From the NCBI RefSeq assembly GCF_035917575.1, contig NZ_CP109090.1:3100001-3164000 (forward strand): 64,000 bases of DNA, given 5' to 3'. The stretch is from Streptomyces sp. NBC_01788. GTDB lineage: Bacteria > Actinomycetota > Actinomycetes > Streptomycetales > Streptomycetaceae. This document shows, in pieces, positions 1 to 7,697 of this stretch (positions are counted from its first letter, which is position 1; every line of letters begins with the position of its first letter). Under the pieces are notes generated by a model that ran no database searches, was not told where the DNA came from, and worked only from the letters and a program-made list of their open reading frames with translations. A program made the position numbers and the translations under genes.

Positions 1-1
1 G

Positions 2-454
2 ACAAGTTACGCCGAGGTGATGCGACGTCTCAGCCTGGACGTCAACGACACCAACCATCGACGCGTCCGACGTGCGGCAGCTCGACTCGGTCTTGATACA
101 AGCCACTTCAAACGCCGCTCGTGGGCTCGGTCGGAGCTCCCCGCACCTGCACCCATCGCTCATCGGGTGCTGATCGTCCTACCCTCCGACGCCGGGCGGA
201 CGAACAGGGCCCAACTCCACCGCGCACTGAACGAGATCGGCGTGCCTTACGCATGTGAGTCCTGCGGCAATGCCGGGGAGTGGCTGGGTCAACCGATCAC
301 TCTGCAGATCGACCACATCAACGGCGACTGGCGAGACAATCGCCGAAAGAATCTGCGGCACCTGTGCCCCAACTGCCACTCACTGACGGAGACGTGGTGT
401 CGTCAGAAGGGGAGGCCACCTCTCGCAGCGCAACAAGCTCGGCCCGTACACTGA
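2..454 (+). CDS. HNH endonuclease, 5' end cut by window edge
   Basis: The reading frame is open from base 2, so the true start probably lies outside the window. A GTG at 17 and an ATG at 20 are the first visible starts. The protein carries a Cys-x2-Cys pair (CESCG), then the HNH core LQIDHINGD, and a second Cys-x2-Cys ending in CPNCHS. This is the usual zinc-stabilised HNH nuclease layout. The N-terminal third (SYAEVMRRL, then basic helices) looks like a DNA-binding part. HNH proteins of this size are often phage- or mobile-element-derived. The target is unknown, and no partner methylase or terminase is visible. It ends 33 nt before a tRNA gene. Confidence 0.8.
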   Translation, partial: TSYAEVMRRLSLDVNDTNHRRVRRAAARLGLDTSHFKRRSWARSELPAPAPIAHRVLIVLPSDAGRTNRAQLHRALNEIGVPYACESCGNAGEWLGQPITLQIDHINGDWRDNRRKNLRHLCPNCHSLTETWCRQKGRPPLAAQQARPVH

Positions 455-487
455 ACGCTGCCGGTCGAGCGCGATGACCGTTTCTGA

Positions 488-571
488 GCGGCCGTGATGG
501 AATTGGCAGTCATGCTGGGTTTAGATCCCAGTGGGTTCACGCCCGTGTGGGTTCGAATCCCACCGGCCGCA
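488..571 (+). tRNA. tRNA-Leu (anticodon UAG)
   Basis: The acceptor arms GCGGCCG (488-494) and CGGCCGC (564-570) pair perfectly, with discriminator A at 571. The anticodon stem CTGGG/CCCAG encloses TTTAGAT, giving anticodon TAG, which reads CUA. The T arm GTGGGTTCGAATCCCAC is intact, and the long variable arm fits a class II leucine tRNA. No CCA is encoded. A strong terminator follows at 573. Confidence 0.93.
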
Positions 572-572
572 C

Positions 573-607
573 CGCCCCCGCCTTCAAATCGAAGGCGGGG
601 GCGTTTT
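573..607 (+). terminator. Rho-independent terminator of tRNA-Leu
   Basis: A perfect 13-bp stem (573-585 with 591-603) closes a 5-nt loop and is followed by TTTT. It lies directly after the tRNA and also sits between convergent genes, so it may act on rdgB from the other side as well. Confidence 0.88.
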
Positions 608-612
608 GCAAG

Positions 613-1215
613 TCAGCCCAGCAGCTCCCGCACCACCGGTACCAGCGCGCGGAACGCCTTGCCGCGGTGGCTGATCGCGTTCTTTTCCTCGGGGGACAGT
701 TCCGCACAGGTGCGGGTGTCGCCGTCGGGCTGGAGGATCGGGTCGTAGCCGAAGCCGTTCGTGCCCGCGGGCTCGTGGCGCAGGGTGCCGCGGAGTCGGC
801 CCTCCACCACCCGCTCCGTGCCGTCCGGCAGGGCGAGGGCCGCCGCGCAGGCGAAGTGGGCGGCGCGGTGGCCGTCGGCGATGTCGGAGAGCTGGGCCAG
901 GAGCAGGTCGAGGTTGGCCTTGTCGTCGCCGTGGCGGCCGGCCCAGCGGGCCGAGAAGATGCCGGGGGCGCCGCCGAGGACGTCGACGCAGAGGCCGGAG
1001 TCGTCCGCGACCGCGGGCAGCCCGGTGGCCTGTGCCAGGGCGTGGGCCTTCAGCAGGGCGTTCTCGGCGAAGGTGACGCCGGTCTCCTTGACGTCGGTGA
1101 CGTCCGGGTAGGCGTCGGTGCCCACGAGTTCGTGGGGCAGCCCGGAGTCGGCCAGGATCGCCCTGAGTTCGACGATCTTGCCGGCGTTGCGGGTGGCGAG
1201 GATCAAGCGGGTCAT
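613..1215 (-). CDS. rdgB: RdgB/HAM1 non-canonical purine NTP pyrophosphatase
   Basis: This 200-aa enzyme hydrolyses XTP, dITP and ITP to monophosphates, keeping deaminated purines out of nucleic acids. The sequence shows the family signatures: ATRNAGKIVEL at the N terminus, the acidic DDSGLCVD segment with GGAPGIFSARWAG, and FGYDPIL near residue 155. Length matches the family. The ATG at 1215 has an AGAGGAG ribosome site 9 nt upstream, placed inside the end of rph. The 14-nt gap argues for co-transcription with rph, a common actinobacterial pair. Confidence 0.96.
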   Translation of the reverse strand: MTRLILATRNAGKIVELRAILADSGLPHELVGTDAYPDVTDVKETGVTFAENALLKAHALAQATGLPAVADDSGLCVDVLGGAPGIFSARWAGRHGDDKANLDLLLAQLSDIADGHRAAHFACAAALALPDGTERVVEGRLRGTLRHEPAGTNGFGYDPILQPDGDTRTCAELSPEEKNAISHRGKAFRALVPVVRELLG

Positions 1216-1229
1216 GCGGGGCTGCTCCT

Positions 1230-1967
1230 CTACTTCGCCAGGGCCGTCTCGAGTGCCGTGCGCTGGATCGCCGTGAGGTCGGCGCAGCCGGCCACGGCGA
1301 GGTCGAGGAGGCTGTTCAGCTCCTCGCGGGCGAAGGGCTCGGCCTCCGCGGTGCCCTGGACCTCGACGAAGCGGCCGTCCCCGGTGCAGACGACGTTCAT
1401 GTCGGTCTCGGCGCGGACGTCCTCCTCGTAGCAGAGGTCGAGCAGCGGCACGCCGCCGACGATGCCGACGGAGACGGCGCTGACCGTGCCGGTGAGCGGC
1501 TGGCGGCCGGCCTTGATCAGCTTCTTGCCGCGGGCCCAGGTGACGGCGTCGGCCAGTGCCACGTAGGCGCCCGTGATGGCCGCGGTGCGGGTGCCGCCGT
1601 CGGCCTGGAGGACGTCGCAGTCCAGGACGATGGTGTTCTCGCCCAGTGCCTTGTAGTCGACGACCGAGCGCAGGGAGCGGCCGATGAGGCGGGAGATCTC
1701 ATGGGTGCGGCCGCCGATCCTGCCCTTGACCGATTCGCGGTCGCCGCGGGTGTTGGTGGCGCGCGGCAGCATGGAGTACTCGGCGGTGACCCAGCCCTCG
1801 CCGCTGCCCTTGCGCCAGCGCGGGACGCCTTCGGTGACGGAGGCGGTGCAGAAGACCTTGGTGTCGCCGAAGGAGACGAGGACGGAGCCCTCGGCGTGCT
1901 TGCTCCACCCGCGTTCGATGGTGACCGGGCGGAGTTGTTCGGGGGTGCGGCCGTCAATACGAGACAT
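1230..1967 (-). CDS. rph: Ribonuclease PH
   Basis: A 245-aa phosphorolytic 3'-to-5' exoribonuclease that trims tRNA 3' ends. The start [15 protein letters not shown], the ring motif [20 protein letters not shown], the phosphate-binding [15 protein letters not shown] and the terminal [10 protein letters not shown] segment are all present. It lies upstream of rdgB with a 14-nt gap, so the two are probably one transcript covering RNA processing and nucleotide-pool cleaning. No truncation or unusual residue is apparent. Confidence 0.97.
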   Translation of the reverse strand: MSRIDGRTPEQLRPVTIERGWSKHAEGSVLVSFGDTKVFCTASVTEGVPRWRKGSGEGWVTAEYSMLPRATNTRGDRESVKGRIGGRTHEISRLIGRSLRSVVDYKALGENTIVLDCDVLQADGGTRTAAITGAYVALADAVTWARGKKLIKAGRQPLTGTVSAVSVGIVGGVPLLDLCYEEDVRAETDMNVVCTGDGRFVEVQGTAEAEPFAREELNSLLDLAVAGCADLTAIQRTALETALAK

Positions 1968-2030
1968 GGCGTCGAGCGTAGTCCCCCACGCACATGGGGC
2001 TCCTCCCGCATCGGGAAGAGCCCCTCGAAG

Positions 2031-2058
2031 GTGAACCGCGGCGGGCCGCGGGGTTCAC
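2031..2058 (-). terminator. Hairpin overlapping the nagF stop codon
   Basis: GTGAACC (2031-2037) pairs with GGTTCAC (2052-2058), extended by GCGG with CCGC. The stem contains the TGA of nagF at 2055-2057. It probably separates nagF from rph; there is no clear T run. Confidence 0.6.
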
Positions 2059-2288
2059 ATCATGTCTTCGATCTCCGCGGCGATCGGGTCGGCGTCGGTG
2101 CCGATGACGACCTGGATGGCGGTGCCCATCTTGACGACGCCGTGGGCACCGGCGGCCTTGAGGGCGGCCTCGTCGACCAGGGAGGCGTCGTGCACTTCGG
2201 TGCGGAGTCGGGTGATGCAGCCCTCGATCTCGTCGATGTTCTGGATGCCGCCGAGCCCGGCGACGATCTTCTCAGCCTTGGTGGCCAT
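2055..2288 (-). CDS. nagF: N-acetylglucosamine PTS EIIB component
   Basis: A 77-aa phosphocarrier domain. EIIB passes phosphate from EIIA to the incoming sugar at the membrane EIIC. The phospho-cysteine is in the conserved EGCITRLR segment, and GVVKMGTAIQVVIG matches the EIIB fold. The start used is ATG at 2288 (MATKAEKIVAGLGG), with an AGGGAGAAGGAA ribosome site just upstream. It is transcribed divergently from the EIIC gene across a region holding three DasR-like operators, as expected for GlcNAc uptake genes in Streptomyces. The name follows that S. coelicolor arrangement from memory. Confidence 0.88.
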   Translation of the reverse strand: MATKAEKIVAGLGGIQNIDEIEGCITRLRTEVHDASLVDEAALKAAGAHGVVKMGTAIQVVIGTDADPIAAEIEDMM

Positions 2289-2404
2289 GTTCCTTCTCCC
2301 TGATCCGATCCGCTTTGTCGCAGTAACCCACACTTGGACCACCTTTGCGAGCGGCCGTGCTATGTGTGCAGAATGGTGCGCTCATGGCAGCGGAACCGTC
2401 GCCA

Positions 2405-2420
2405 ACTGGTCTACACCAGC
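2405..2420. promoter_or_regulatory. DasR-responsive element (dre), nagF side
   Basis: ACTGGTCTACACCAGC differs at only two positions from the near-palindromic DasR consensus ACTGGTCTAGACCAGT. It lies in the nagF/nagE2 divergent region, 117 nt upstream of nagF. DasR is a GntR-family repressor relieved by glucosamine-6-phosphate. Confidence 0.85.
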
Positions 2421-2550
2421 GTACGCGTGGATCATGCGCGCTCGACGCCCACCGCTCCCCCTCATCACGGACACAGACCTCGAATCCACACGGCGCGTAG
2501 TGGTTCGGTCGCGGAATCACGGGTTCCTTGGCCCCCTTCATCGTGCTACA

Positions 2551-2583
2551 ACAGGTCTACACCAGTGAGTGGTGTAGACCACC
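2551..2583. promoter_or_regulatory. Back-to-back pair of dre sites upstream of nagE2
   Basis: Two DasR-like 16-mers, ACAGGTCTACACCAGT (2551-2566) and AGTGGTGTAGACCACC (2568-2583), are one base apart. Together they create a perfect 11-bp inverted repeat (2554-2564 with 2570-2580). The pair ends 18 nt before the nagE2 ATG, so a bound dimer would block initiation, and the repeat could also fold in the leader RNA. Confidence 0.82.
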
Positions 2584-2601
2584 ACCCGATGGAGGACGTC
2601 A

Positions 2602-3858
2602 ATGACCACCGCCAGCGCGACACCGACGGCGGCACCCGCGAAGAAGCGGGGTTCCGGCCTGATCCAGGGCCTGCAGAAGGTCGGCCGCAGTCTTCAGCTG
2701 CCGATCGCCGTACTGCCTGCCGCGGGCATCATGGTCCGGCTCGGCCAGAAGGACATCTTCGGCGAGGACGGCCTCGGCTGGAACAAGGTCGCCGCCGTGT
2801 TCGACAACGCGGGCAGCGCGCTGACCACGGCGCTGCCGATCCTGTTCTGCATCGGTGTCGCCATCGGCTTCGCCAAGAAGTCCGACGGCTCGACCGCCCT
2901 GGCCGCGGTGGTGGGCTTCCTCGTCTACAGCAAGGTCCTCCAGGCCTTCCCTCTGACCGAGCAGCACATCGAGAAGGGGAAGATAGTCGAGGCCACCTAC
3001 AACGACCCAGGGGTGCTCGGCGGCATCATCATGGGTCTGCTCGCCGCCGTACTGTGGCAGCGGTTCCATCGCACGAAGCTGGTGGACTGGCTCGGCTTCT
3101 TCAACGGCCGCCGGCTGGTGCCGATCATCATGGCCTTCGTCGGCATCGTGGTGGGTGTCTTCTTCGCCCTGGTCTGGAAGCCGATCGGTACGGGCATCAG
3201 CAGCTTCGGCGAGTGGATGACCGGTCTCGGCGCGGGCGGGGCCGCCTTGTTCGGTGCGGTGAACCGCGGGCTGATCCCGGTGGGCATGCACCAGTTCGTG
3301 AACACGGTGGCCTGGTTCCAACTCGGTGAGTTCAAGAACTCCGCCGGCGAGGTCGTGCATGGCGACATCACCCGCTTCCTGGCCGGTGACCCGTCCGCCG
3401 GTCTGTTCCAGTCCGGCTTCTACCCGATCATGATGTTCGGTCTGCCGGCCGCCGCGCTCGCCATTGCGCACTGCGCCCGCCCCGAGCGCCGCAAGGTCGT
3501 GCTCGGCATGATGGTGTCCCTGGCCCTGACCTCGTTCGTCACCGGTGTCACCGAGCCGATCGAGTTCTCCTTCATGTTCATCGCGCCGGTCCTGTACGCG
3601 CTGCACGCCGTGCTCACCGCCGTGTCGATGGCGATCACCTGGGCCCTGGGCGTCCACGCGGGCTTCAACTTCTCCGCCGGCTTCATCGACTACGTGCTCG
3701 ACTGGCACCTGGCGACGAAACCCTGGCTGATCATCCCGATCGGCCTGGTCTTCGCGGCCATCTACTACGTGACCTTCCGGTTCGCGATCATCAGGTTCAA
3801 CCTCCCCACCCCGGGACGCGAACCCGAGGAGGAGACCGAGGAACTCACCAAGGCGTGA
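2602..3858 (+). CDS. nagE2: N-acetylglucosamine PTS permease EIIC
   Basis: A 418-aa integral membrane permease that imports and phosphorylates GlcNAc with EIIB. Hydrophobic spans run through the protein. Family landmarks are the N-terminal LQLPIAVLPAAGIM, NRGLIPVGMHQFVN in the middle, and GVTEPIEFSFMFIAPVLYA near residue 325. There is no fused EIIB or EIIA. The GGAGG at 2591-2595 lies 6 nt before the ATG. The divergent EIIB and the DasR-like operators support GlcNAc specificity. S. coelicolor, as I remember it, has two tandem EIIC genes here; only one is present in this window. Confidence 0.92.
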   Translation: MTTASATPTAAPAKKRGSGLIQGLQKVGRSLQLPIAVLPAAGIMVRLGQKDIFGEDGLGWNKVAAVFDNAGSALTTALPILFCIGVAIGFAKKSDGSTALAAVVGFLVYSKVLQAFPLTEQHIEKGKIVEATYNDPGVLGGIIMGLLAAVLWQRFHRTKLVDWLGFFNGRRLVPIIMAFVGIVVGVFFALVWKPIGTGISSFGEWMTGLGAGGAALFGAVNRGLIPVGMHQFVNTVAWFQLGEFKNSAGEVVHGDITRFLAGDPSAGLFQSGFYPIMMFGLPAAALAIAHCARPERRKVVLGMMVSLALTSFVTGVTEPIEFSFMFIAPVLYALHAVLTAVSMAITWALGVHAGFNFSAGFIDYVLDWHLATKPWLIIPIGLVFAAIYYVTFRFAIIRFNLPTPGREPEEETEELTKA

Positions 3859-3876
3859 GCCCGGCCACGGCATGAG

Positions 3877-3908
3877 AAGGCCCCCGGAGCCATGACTCCG
3901 GGGGCCTT
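3877..3908. terminator. Bidirectional terminator between nagE2 and the MBL gene
   Basis: A 13-bp perfect stem (3877-3889 with 3896-3908) with a 6-nt loop is followed by TTT on the plus strand and AAGG-flanked on the other. It lies between convergent genes. Confidence 0.85.
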
Positions 3909-3928
3909 TCGTTCGCTGGGCCAGGGGC

Positions 3929-4681
3929 CTAGAGGTCGTACGTCACTCCGGGCGCCGCGAGCTCCACCGGGCCGGCGTAGGCCGTGCGGGCGTCGGCGAG
4001 GTTGATCTGCGGGTCGGTCCACGGGGGGATGTGGGTGAGGACCAGGCGGCGGACTCCGGCGCGCGCGGCGGCCTCACCTGCCTCGCGGCCGTTGAGGTGC
4101 AGATCGGGGATGGTCTCCTTGCCGTCCGTGAAGGCGGCCTCGCACAGGAAGAGGTCGCTGTCCCGGGCGAGTTCCTCCAGCGCCTCGCTCACCCCGGTGT
4201 CCCCGGAGTACGTCAGCGCCCGCCCCCCGTGCTCGACGCGGATGGCGTAGGCCTCCACGGGGTGGGCCACCCGCTCGGTGTGCACGGTGAAGGGACCGAT
4301 CTCGAAGGTGCCGGGCTTGACCGTGTGGAAGTCGAAGACCTCGCTCATCGAGGAGGCGGTGGGGGTGTCGGCGTAGGCCGTGGTCAGCCGGTGCTCGGTG
4401 CCCTCGGGCCCGTACACGGGGATGGGCTCGCAGCGGCCTCCGTCGTACCGGTAGTAGCGCGCGACGAAGTAGCCGAGCATGTCGATGCAGTGGTCGGCGT
4501 GCAGATGACTCAGGAAGATGGCGTCGAGGTCGTAGAGACCGCAGTGGCGCTGCAGTTCGCCCAGGGCGCCGTTGCCCAGGTCGAGAAGCAGCCGGAAGCC
4601 GTCGGCCTCGACGAGGTAGCTCGAGCAGGCCGATTCCGCGGACGGGAACGACCCCGAGCAGCCGACGACGGTGAGCTTCAT
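3929..4681 (-). CDS. RNase Z-like metallo-beta-lactamase-fold hydrolase
   Basis: A 250-aa protein of the MBL fold. The HLHADHCIDM motif near residue 60 is the HxHxDH di-zinc signature. Later landmarks are TYSGDTGVSEAL and LTHIPPW near residues 160 and 215, which supply remaining metal ligands. Overall it resembles RNase Z and PhnP-type phosphodiesterases; the substrate cannot be told from sequence. It is monocistronic, converging on nagE2 across a terminator. The ATG at 4681 begins MKLTVVGCSGSFPS, typical for the family. Confidence 0.85.
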   Translation of the reverse strand: MKLTVVGCSGSFPSAESACSSYLVEADGFRLLLDLGNGALGELQRHCGLYDLDAIFLSHLHADHCIDMLGYFVARYYRYDGGRCEPIPVYGPEGTEHRLTTAYADTPTASSMSEVFDFHTVKPGTFEIGPFTVHTERVAHPVEAYAIRVEHGGRALTYSGDTGVSEALEELARDSDLFLCEAAFTDGKETIPDLHLNGREAGEAAARAGVRRLVLTHIPPWTDPQINLADARTAYAGPVELAAPGVTYDL

Positions 4682-4895
4682 GAAGCAGAAACCTCCGCTG
4701 GCGGGAAAACTTCAAAAAAGAGGAAGGTGACGGGGGTCGTGCGGTCCGTCGAGCGTAAGGCGGGATACGTCCGGTCGCTCCTCCGCCAAGGGCTGTTGTG
4801 GGCGAACTCACCTGTGGTGTCACCGGTTCGGCTGGACCTGGGGCTCAGGAGGAGCGCTCAAGGGCGCGCACCGAGGGTCGCGCGCCGGTAACGTC

Positions 4896-5354
4896 ATGGT
4901 TGTGGACACGTCCTGGTGGCTGGCGCTCGCGGCGGTGGTGCTGCTCGCTCTCGTCGCCACGCTCGTCGACGGCTGGGGGCGGGGCCGCCGGCCGCCTCGC
5001 GGGAGGTTGCGTCCCGGTCGCCCGGCGGGCCGCCGAGCCGCGGCGCGTCCGCACCCCGGGGAGATCTGGTGGGCCGGCATGCCCCACGGCGAGGGGCCGG
5101 GGGTGAAGGACCGGCCGTGTCTGGTGCTGGCGGTGCACGGCAAGCGCGCCCGGGTCGCGGAGATCACCAGCAGGTACCACGACAAGCGCTCCGGAGTGAT
5201 CCCACTGCCGCCGGGCTCGGTGGGGGACGCGCAGGGACGGACCAGTTTCGTGGAGACGGCCGAGGTCCGGGAGGTGCCGCTGTGGGACTTCCGCCGTCGG
5301 GTGGGCGTCGTGGACCCGGTGCTCTGGGACCAGGTGCGGTACCTGGCGGGCTGA
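4896..5354 (+). CDS. Membrane-anchored PemK/MazF-like protein, no antitoxin seen
   Basis: A 152-aa protein with an N-terminal membrane span (residues about 6-24), a short Arg/Gly/Pro linker, and a PemK/MazF-like barrel from PGEIWWAGMP onwards. KDRPCLVL, IPLPPGSVG and SFVETAEVREVP align with family positions where MazF toxins have PxxV, the catalytic Ser/Thr loop and the second strand. No small antitoxin ORF lies upstream: the preceding 214 nt hold nothing supported. It could be an orphan ribonuclease kept at the membrane, or a non-toxic PemK-fold protein. The 3' end faces a convergent lipoprotein gene. Confidence 0.72.
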   Translation: MVVDTSWWLALAAVVLLALVATLVDGWGRGRRPPRGRLRPGRPAGRRAAARPHPGEIWWAGMPHGEGPGVKDRPCLVLAVHGKRARVAEITSRYHDKRSGVIPLPPGSVGDAQGRTSFVETAEVREVPLWDFRRRVGVVDPVLWDQVRYLAG

Positions 5355-5374
5355 CGGGAACGCGCGCGGCCAAA

Positions 5375-5426
5375 CTGATCGGGACGGCCCGGCTGAACGG
5401 GACGCCCCGGCTGAACGGGACCGGCG
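5375..5426. repeat. 18-bp tandem repeat, about 3 units
   Basis: Units start at 5375 (CTGATCGGGACGGCCCGG), 5393 (CTGAACGGGACGCCCCGG) and 5411 (CTGAACGGGACCGG, partial). They lie between two convergent genes. No function is apparent. Confidence 0.7.
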
Positions 5427-5463
5427 CGCCGCTGCCGTGTCCGCGGGCCCCGGCGTACCGGGC

Positions 5464-5943
5464 TCATGGCTCCGTCACCCGCACGGTGACCGTCCACTGC
5501 CGGATGCCCTGGCACGCGGTCCGGCCGTGGCCCGCCGGGCACAGCGGGCGGGCGGAGGTCAGCCGGGCCGTTCCGGGCGTGACGGCGTCGAAGGCGGCGA
5601 CGGCGTCGCCCGGCAGGAGCGCGATGCCCGCGTTGGCGGCGCGCAGGGCGGTGCCGCCGGCCCTGACCGGTGTCCAGGGACGGTCCTCGGTGCCGTCGAG
5701 GGTGATCCGTACCTGTCCGCCGACGGCCAGGCAGAGGGTGCGTCCGGAGTCGGCGGCGGTGAGTTCGGCGCGGTCCGTGCAGGCGGGGGCGGAGGCGGGC
5801 GGGGAGGCCGGGCCGGCCGTCGGCCGGGAGGGGGCGCCGTCCTTGCCGGAGCCCGCGCCGTCGTGCCGCGCGCCGCAGCCGGCGAGGAGCAGGGTCGCCG
5901 CCGCGGCGGTGACGATGCCGGCGTGAAGCGTCGAACGGCGCAT
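5464..5943 (-). CDS. Secreted lipoprotein of unknown function
   Basis: A 159-aa predicted lipoprotein. Starting at ATG 5943 (MRRSTLHAG), it has a basic n-region, a hydrophobic stretch and the lipobox LLAGC, with Cys at about residue 23. A Ser/Pro/Ala-rich linker follows, then a compact domain of roughly 110 residues with four cysteines (ACTDR, TLCLA, PLCPAG, ACQGI), which could form two disulfides outside the cell. I do not recognise the domain. It is monocistronic and converges on the PemK-like gene. Confidence 0.78.
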   Translation of the reverse strand: MRRSTLHAGIVTAAAATLLLAGCGARHDGAGSGKDGAPSRPTAGPASPPASAPACTDRAELTAADSGRTLCLAVGGQVRITLDGTEDRPWTPVRAGGTALRAANAGIALLPGDAVAAFDAVTPGTARLTSARPLCPAGHGRTACQGIRQWTVTVRVTEP

Positions 5944-6065
5944 GGGGCGGCCGCCTTTCCGCTGAGCCCGGGACACCGATGCCGTGCCCTGTCCCTCTGC
6001 CAATGTGACGTACCCGTGTGACGTTTCTCCAGCACATCAGGATCCCGTCCCCCACGCACGCCGGA

Positions 6066-6091
6066 GCCCCGGCCGATTCGACGGCCGGGGC
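6066..6091 (-). terminator. Terminator downstream of cysM
   Basis: GCCCCGGCCG (6066-6075) pairs with CGGCCGGGGC (6082-6091) across a 6-nt loop, 27 nt after the cysM stop. No T tract is evident. Confidence 0.75.
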
Positions 6092-6117
6092 CCTGTCCGA
6101 ACGCCGAACGAGAGGTC

Positions 6118-7074
<957 letters not shown>

Positions 7075-7085
7075 TCAGCGGCCGA

Positions 7086-7373
7086 TCAGCGCATGCCGCC
7101 GGCCACGGCCGGCAGGATCGTCACGTTGTCGCCGTCGGCGAGCTTGGTGGAGATGCCGTCCAGGAAGCGCACGTCCTCGTCGTTGAGGTAGACGTTGACG
7201 AAGCGGCGCAGCTGCGCGCCGTTCGCCTCGTCGACGATGCGTGCCCGGATGCCCGGGTGCCGGGTCTCGAGGTCGGCGAAGAGCTCGGCGAGGGTCTCCC
7301 CGTTGCCGTCGACGGCCTTCTGGCCGTCGGTGTACTGGCGGAGGATGGTGGGGATGCGGACCTCGATGGCCAT
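7086..7373 (-). CDS. cysO: CysO/MoaD-like sulfur carrier with Gly-Gly-Met-Arg tail
   Basis: A 95-aa ubiquitin-fold sulfur carrier starting at ATG 7373 (MAIEVRIPTILRQY). The C terminus reads VTILPAVAGGMR. Sulfur carriers act through a C-terminal Gly-Gly that is adenylated and thiocarboxylated, so the extra Met-Arg must be removed first. Precedents are QbsE and HcyS, which are matured by a JAMM-type protease. The adjacent mec gene supplies a candidate protease. The 17-nt gap to cysM implies one transcript. Expression is probably controlled by the leader peptide at 7514-7609. Confidence 0.92.
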   Translation of the reverse strand: MAIEVRIPTILRQYTDGQKAVDGNGETLAELFADLETRHPGIRARIVDEANGAQLRRFVNVYLNDEDVRFLDGISTKLADGDNVTILPAVAGGMR

Positions 7374-7443
7374 GGTTGCGGGCTCCTGTCGGTAAGGATG
7401 TCGTCGGGGTGGGATCCCCCGGCTCGGACGCGGCCGGGCGCAC

Positions 7444-7480
7444 GATGGGTACCCCCAGGCTTTCGGCACTGGGGAGCGCC
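7444..7480. repeat. Dispersed palindromic element, copy 1
   Basis: GATGGGTACCCCCAGGC, then a variable loop and CTGGGGAGCGCC. It closely matches the copy at 8161-8200. Confidence 0.65.
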
Positions 7481-7513
7481 GCGGCCCTCACGGCCGTGCG
7501 GCGGCGCGGAACG
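7444..7513 (-). promoter_or_regulatory. Hairpins between leader peptide and cysO (possible attenuator)
   Basis: Read on the minus strand after the leader stop, there is a GC-rich imperfect stem (about 7476-7505, GCCGC arms with GCGGC) and then a stem of CCCCAG with CTGGGG (7451-7476). They lie between the leader peptide and the cysO start, where an attenuator would sit. The second hairpin belongs to a dispersed repeat family (see repeats), so its regulatory role is inference. Confidence 0.5.
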
Positions 7514-7609
7514 TCAACAGATGGCGCTGTTCAGCCTGCACAGGTCGACGTGCAGCCGCGCCACGAGCAGCATGCCCGGCGTCTTGTCGCTCACGTCGTG
7601 GAGAACCAT
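7514..7609 (-). CDS. Cysteine leader peptide upstream of cysO-cysM
   Basis: A 31-codon ORF (ATG at 7609, TGA at 7514-7516) contains RLHVDLCRLNSAIC at its C terminus, with the last codon before the stop being Cys. The motif R-x-H-V-D-L-C-R followed by S-A-I-C is a recurrent Streptomyces leader-peptide ending. Cysteine-responsive attenuation by short Cys-containing ORFs is known in mycobacteria. A shorter start at the internal ATG (residue 13) is possible, and neither start has a strong ribosome site. It lies about 140 nt before cysO. Translation should stall at the Cys codons when Cys-tRNA is short. Confidence 0.72.
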   Translation of the reverse strand: MVLHDVSDKTPGMLLVARLHVDLCRLNSAIC

Positions 7610-7697
7610 GCGGTCATCGTATCGATTCCCGGTGCGGGACCCGGAGTGCGATCTCGGAACTCGGACACTTTCCATCCACGTCACGAGACGTCCGCGC

